Shown here: positions 59,426 to 64,000 of the stretch, piece by piece | How the letters are laid out: each line of letters starts with the position of its first letter | How positions within the stretch are numbered: position 1 is the first letter of the stretch | Source: Daedaleopsis sinensis | Taxonomy: Eukaryota > Basidiomycota > Agaricomycetes > Polyporales > Polyporaceae | Assembly (NCBI GenBank): GCA_033807695.1 | Contig: CM066303.1 | Span: 682,001-746,000, forward strand | Direction: 5' to 3' | DNA length: 64,000 bases | The notes under the pieces: model-generated | Told to the model about the DNA's origin: nothing | The model's database searches: none | What the model saw: the letters and a program-made list of their open reading frames with translations, nothing else | Translations under genes and position numbers: made by a program

Positions 59426-60934
59426 ATGGCCATCGAACTTGCCCCGATTCCCCTCCCGCCGACCGCGAATGCGGAGATGTTCAAGGACTTCGGGAGGGAG
59501 GTCAAGGGCGTGAAGCCTGGTGAGCTCTCCGAAGAACAGCTCAAGGAGATCCATGATCTGCTTTACAAGGTTGGCTCGAGTCGCCGTGGGCCATGATGTG
59601 TTCTTTCTCTGACTTGTAGTTCTATGGCAACAGCACAGCTTGCTCCTGTTCCGGAACGCAAACATCACTCCTGAGCAGCAGTACGCCCTGACCAAGGTAC
59701 GGTCATGATCCCCGGTCTTCACGACGCAGCTTCGGAATCACTGATACGACGCAGGCTTTCGACCCGTCCTCTGAGAACTATGGCCACGGGAACAACAAGA
59801 CGCAGGCGGACAAGAAGTCCATCCTCCACCCCGACCTCAAGACGATCCCGCGAGTCCCGCAGGTGCAGCTCATCGGCAACGGCACCGTCTACAACCACGA
59901 AGGGCTCGCCGAGGCCGCGCTCAAGCACCCCTCGCACACGACCTTCCACAAGACGCGCGTGTCCGAGGAGGACACCGAGAAGGGCTACACGCGCTTCTAC
60001 CGCTGGCACATCGACGCCGCGCTCTACAACCTCAGCCCCCCGCGCGTGACGACGCTGTACGGGAAGACGGTGCCGCAGGGCGCGCGCCAGACCGTGCGCT
60101 ACGACGACGGCACGGGCGACGAGCTCGCGGTCCCGCTCGGGACGACCGCGTTCGTGAGCGGGAAGACGATGTTCGACATCCTGCCCGCGGAGCTCAAGAG
60201 CGTCGCCGTGCGCGGGCGCGTCAAGTACAGCCCGCACCCGTACGTGTGGATGGCCCCCGCGCACGCGCTCCCCACCGGGCTCGGGATCATGTCCGAGGGC
60301 CTCGAGATGCCCGACAGCGAGCTGCCGCCGTGGGAGCCGGAGAGGATCAAGGTGTACCCGATCGTACGTCGTTGTGTTTTTTGCTGCAGATCGTGCGACT
60401 CACAATGTCACGCACGGCATAGACGTGGAAGAACCCGGTTACGGGCGAGCTGCACTTCCAGGTGCACCCGTGCGGCGTGAAGGAGCTGTTCATCGACCCG
60501 CTCCCGGCGGGCGCGAAGCGCGAGGGCGCGCTGTTCCCCGACGGCGCGCACCTAACGGACCTCAAGGAGGTGAGGGACCTGCTGTACAAGATGCAGCGAC
60601 CGGCGATCGCGCCCTCTGTGAGTCCTCCGCCCAATATGCGTTCGATATAGGAGACGACTGACCTTGCGTCCGCTTCTGCGCGCGTGATGTGTGTAGCTGG
60701 TTTACCCGCACGACTGGTAAGTCGCCGAGATATTCTCCCGGCGCAGTGTGCTGACAGCCCGGGGTCGCACACAGGCAGGAGGAAGACTTGGTGTTGTTCC
60801 ACAACCGGGGCATCCTGCACTCTGTTGTCGGCGCGTTCAAGAAGGACCAAGTGCGAGCGTTCCACCAGTGCAACCTCGCTGCGTCGGACGAGCCGGCGGG
60901 CCCTACCCCCGAGGACGTGCAGAAGTACGCGTGA
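59426..60934 (+). CDS. xanA: Fe(II)/2-oxoglutarate-dependent xanthine dioxygenase (XanA-like)
   Basis: Exons: from 59426 (MAIELAPIPLPPTANAEMF), a short one ending YALTK, a long one from FDPSSENYGHGN to about 60362, then two near the end. TauD fold landmarks: RFYRWHIDAALYNLSPP, where HID gives the first two iron ligands, and LVLFHNRGILHSVVGAF with the distal His, followed by RAFHQCNLA with an Arg placed to bind 2-oxoglutarate. WHIDAALY is characteristic of fungal xanthine dioxygenases, which convert xanthine to uric acid with release of CO2 and succinate. Cytosolic by lack of signal. Neighbouring uric acid/xanthine permeases support this over taurine or sulfonate substrates. Confidence 0.88.
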
Positions 60935-61186
60935 GCGTGAGCGGAGGAGTCGCTTCAAGTTCTTGCGTCGTGGTCGGAATCCCGGTAAAGACGAACTGTA
61001 GAGCATCATGATATTGTACAATAGCACACACCTTTGGCGACAAATCATTCTTGGAATTACGCACTTGTTGTGGTGCCAGTATCCCTCCGAACCCGTGCGG
61101 GACGACCTGCGTGGCGTGTCGTCGCTAGGAAGCAGAGTAGACCCGTAGCCTCTTGCAGTGAACTCAAGAAGTTTGTCGCGAGGTGG
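60935..61186. other. 3' region of the dioxygenase
   Basis: About 250 bases, presumably the 3' UTR and terminator region, ending at a BTB gene relic. Confidence 0.35.
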
Positions 61187-61272
61187 GGATCGGTCAAAAA
61201 CTCAAACACGCACCGTTCAACTTCCATTCCCTGTGACAAGGGTCCCGGCAACGTATTCCACACCTTCTCCAA
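61187..61272 (-). pseudogene. 3' fragment of a BTB-family gene
   Basis: The reverse complement closely matches the end of the BTB gene at 43931. GAGAAGGTGTGGAA and CGTTGCCGG are shared, then about 35 bases (the segment for LLGIAIPGWDD) are missing. CCCTTGTC, GGGAATG and AGTTGAACGGTGCGTGT (stop codon and 3' flank) follow, up to GACCGATCC. It includes sequence beyond the stop codon, so it came from genomic DNA. It lies about 16 kb from its source, on the other strand. Confidence 0.7.
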
Positions 61273-61934
61273 CTTCCGGGACTTCGTTGCAAGCTCTTCA
61301 TCGCAATCCTAACATCCCGGGAGTTCTTTTGAGTTTATGGTGTAATGGTCCCGAAGTTAGAAGAATGGAGGAGGAGGAGGAGCCCTGAGGAGGATGGCCC
61401 TCAGCTCGCCGACTTGTTGAGTCTGACTTTGCCGCTATCGTGTGACCGTGATTGTCACAGGGCGCTTGCTCCTCTATTGGCCGCTGCCAGCGACAGCTCC
61501 TCCGATCTTCCTTCACGGCGAACCAACACTTACAATAACTTATATGCTCCTCATTCAGAATGAAGTGGTATGTAACACAATACACGTATCTTTGCGAAAA
61601 GACTTAGCCTTGTTTCCGCCGATACTGACGCCAATAGGACTCCCCCTCCATTTGAATCATTGATTGTTCGTGCATCGCTCAGTCTGCCAGGACCCCCTGG
61701 AAGCTCAACCTGATGGAATCGGCCTTCAGCAATGGCATTGATTCGAGTCTCGAGAATTGTATACTCCTCTGCCTGGGTTCCCAGTTTTCTAGGCTATCGC
61801 TTACTAAGTACCACTGGCACGGCGTTGTTCAGCACTCTTGCCCGGAATATCCCGTACTTCGTCCTTCGCCTTCTTACCCTCTATTACAGGCGTGCGACCC
61901 ACAGCAGGACAACAAGCCTACCATTACGCTACTT

Positions 61935-63331
61935 ATGCCCCTCAAGGTTGGTGGCGTCGAGTTCCAGAACGGATTTCTGGTAAGCACGGGAGCTTGACCG
62001 CTCAGCGCTCAGGCCTCAGGCTTCAGGGGTGCAACGTATGCAATGATCACCAAATCGTCCCCGATGCCGAGATCGCGGACCAGTAGCCCACTCACATCCT
62101 GTTTATAGATCGCGCATGCGCATGCTACCTGCCAGCACTCGTCCGAAGGATCTACCCCGGCCCTGGCAGGTCGCACACCGTACGTCTCCCCGGCCTTCTT
62201 TCTGTCGCCCATTTACTCAGGCTGATGGCAGTACGACATGCAACCACTCCGCCGGCCGCATTCTCACCCGCGGCCCTGGTCTCCCCGTCGCCGAGGCGAC
62301 CGCTCGCCCGAGTGCGCCGGGATCTGTTACGACACCCAGGCCGCAGTACGGGCGCCCGCCGCCGCCGCGCATTGCTAGAATCTGGGGATTGTCATGCGAC
62401 TTGGACGGCTACGAGGTTTCTTCCCTCGGCGTTCCTGCATTCGGCCGTCGTCTGCGACGAGACTACGGGCGAGTGGCGAACGATGCGTCATGTGCGGATG
62501 GGTTCGCCATGCCTAATGCACTCACGAAGAAAGTCCGCGTACAGCGAATCAAGAGGCTTTAAGGAGGTTGCGACACGGGCGATACAGGTGATGCAGGTGG
62601 ACTCCGACGTTCATCGAGTTGCACGGCGTGCACGGGTATCTGATATCGTCCATCATGAGACCGACAAGCTTGAACAAGCGGATGGACCCAGGACGAGTGC
62701 TGACCGTGTGGGCAGCTTCGCGACCCGGATCCGTCTTGCGGCCAATGTCGTCGACGCTGTGCGTGCAGCATGCCCCTAGACATCTCACATGCGGCTCATC
62801 TCCCGGTAATCGCCCGTTTGCTTCCATACGCCACGCGGTGCTCACTGCGAACTCTATTAATGTCTTACTAGTGGCACTTGGGGACGGAGTGGTTCGAGGA
62901 CATGTTCGCATACGTGCGTATTCTAGAGGGGCACGATGCTGCTTCGATCGATACACCTTGGGGCGTGAGGCTCAAGGCTAGGTACCGCCCCATGAACAAG
63001 ATCAGGGTTACAAGGTGCCGCCCGCGGCAGCCATCAAGAAGGCTGTCGGGGACAACCACCTCGTGTCTGCTCTCGGAAAAATCAGCGAAGGAAAACCCGC
63101 AGTTTCGCGCAGAACCTGCTCCACAAGGCGTGTGTTCGCTGATAACCCTTTTACCTACCCCGCGCGCAGTGGCTGATCTGTCGGTACCTTGTGATTGACA
63201 TTTTGTTGGGCAGGCGGACATGATTTTCCGCGAGAGACTGTTCATCAAGAACCGTGAGCCGGTGGCGTGGGGCAGTTGGCAGAAGACCTGGGTGTGAAGA
63301 TACCTAAAGTCGTTCTGAGCAAGTCGGCGTA
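61935..63331 (+). pseudogene. Old yellow enzyme (NADH:flavin oxidoreductase) gene, decayed
   Basis: Fragments of one OYE-family flavoenzyme occur in order but in different frames. PLKVGGVEFQN is the N-terminal strand. FKEVATRAIQV leads to FIELHGVHGYLISS, the FMN-barrel HGxHGYL motif. TRIRLAANVVDAVRAACP, KVPPAAAIKKAVGDNHLVSA, ADMIFRERLFIKN, and GQLAEDLGVKIPKVVLSKSA with a stop at 63331 follow. Frames break at least four times, and the substrate and flavin loops between blocks are largely unreadable. The intact enzyme would reduce alkenes with NAD(P)H. Its place in the xanthine neighbourhood is probably incidental. Confidence 0.78.
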
Positions 63332-63620
63332 GAGAAGATCACAAGCAAAGGACGACGTCTCGAAGGACGCAACAGAACACGTCTCGCCTTTTGGATCATC
63401 AACGTGTCCGTCAAGGCGCTCCTCCAAAGGCCCCTTGCCGTCGAGCTACCCGTTCTGATGGAGGCGAGGAACAGGAAAGAGCTGACACATGTATATACAC
63501 CGGCCACAACTAGCTATACCCGGCAGCGTGCTCGGTAGGTCGAGCGGTCGATAAACTGTCTTTCAATTGTTCGTGTTCATAATCGAACGAATCATCGTCC
63601 AGAATAGCAATGTGAGTCCA
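63332..63620. other. Short intergenic region
   Basis: About 290 bases between the OYE relic and the 3' end of the second permease. One short frame (63330-63540) has no motif. Confidence 0.35.
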
Positions 63621-64000
63621 TTACACTTCTGCCTTCCCCTCGTTCGATCCTGTACGCAACTGTTCCATATCTTCTAGCGTCGACCGCGACATATCGTCTC
63701 TGTCGTCCACCACGTCCTCCATGTCTCGCGGCAGAATGATGTTGAGTACAGATGCAACGACGCCCGCGGCCAGGACTGCAAGCGGAGCAGGGTCAGCACA
63801 CGACACTCATTATGGTCATCGCAAAAAACCTACACGGGGTGCTGAGGATGATCGTGATGGAGTTGAAGAAACCCTGGAGGCCGCTGCTCGGGTTCTCGAC
63901 GCCGTCGAACAGGTGAGTGAAGATATCGGGCACAAGCACGTCCGCGAGCCCGAACGAGAGCGCGGCGGCGAGCACGAACCGGTCGCGGCGTGTGAACTGC
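63621..64000 (-). CDS. Second NAT purine permease, 3' end only (runs off window)
   Basis: The last two exons are visible. The upstream one reads AAALSFGLADVLVPDIFTHL, then ENPSSGLQGFFNSITIILSTP. The last one reads VLAAGVVASVLNIILPRDMED with an acidic tail ending EGKAEV and a TAA stop. They are nearly the same as the matching part of the permease at 52033 (LADVLVPGIFTHL; SVLNVILPRDMED), including the intron position. It is a paralogue in the same orientation about 11 kb away. The signature and N-terminus lie beyond the window, so specificity and integrity cannot be judged. Confidence 0.85.

Noticed and set aside
62116..62779. Plus-strand frames of 148 and 184 codons
   Set aside because: They cross between reading frames of the decayed old yellow enzyme gene. 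Its motifs appear in short pieces in several frames, so neither long frame is a protein.
1..64000. CRISPR arrays, operons, riboswitches, phage or bacterial genes
   Set aside because: None seen. All recognisable genes are eukaryotic with spliceosomal introns, and the repeats found are transposon-like or simple.

Overview
The window is nuclear DNA of a filamentous basidiomycete, most likely an Agaricomycete (a polypore-type wood or litter fungus would fit). The evidence is many short GT-AG introns of about 50-70 nt, GC-rich codon use, two intron-bearing tRNAs, a CYP64-like P450, DUF6534-type and related multi-pass membrane proteins found in mushrooms, and a fungal NAT permease next to a TauD-family xanthine dioxygenase. 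No bacterial, viral or CRISPR sequence was seen.

Layout. 30-110: tRNA-Gly(TCC). 361-2838: a cytochrome P450 on the minus strand. 5.2-11.6 kb: four head-to-tail genes of one BTB/POZ family. 15-16.5 kb: a 7-TM-like membrane protein, then tRNA-Leu(CAA) with a short BTB gene fragment behind it, an SDR oxidoreductase, a secreted Cys-rich protein, and a second membrane protein (21.2-22.4 kb). 23.9-36.3 kb: a rearranged accessory zone with two inverted copies of a kinase-like gene (one broken), a LINE 3' remnant, an NmrA-like reductase, broken and intact BTB genes, a repeat-rich insertion, a MITE and an MFS 3' relic. 36.6-38.6 kb: an intact MFS transporter. 40-45.1 kb: more BTB genes and pseudogenes of two subfamilies. 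46.3-50.1 kb: a BAR-SH3 protein with one intron of about 1.3 kb. 52-64 kb: an apparent xanthine-use neighbourhood holding a uric acid/xanthine permease, a DUF6534 membrane protein, a Fe(II)/2-oxoglutarate xanthine dioxygenase, a decayed old-yellow-enzyme gene, and the 3' end of a second permease running off the right edge.

The dominant signal is birth and death of one lineage of BTB proteins. Seven intact or near-intact members and at least four broken pieces share an N-terminal BTB fold, a conserved middle segment (around NLARLT...LPxAxxxCC) and a Cys-x2-Cys plus LPxLxGIxVxGWG tail. I do not recognise a named domain for the C-terminal half. The members may be substrate adaptors with a zinc-binding C-terminal half, but that is inference. 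A second, T1-like BTB type is present as one intact gene and one copy with a stop codon.

The second functional unit is the purine cluster. The permease carries the QNNGVIAITR signature of uric acid/xanthine NAT transporters, and the dioxygenase carries the WHIDAAL iron-binding motif of XanA-type enzymes. Together they would import xanthine and oxidise it to uric acid without molybdenum xanthine dehydrogenase.
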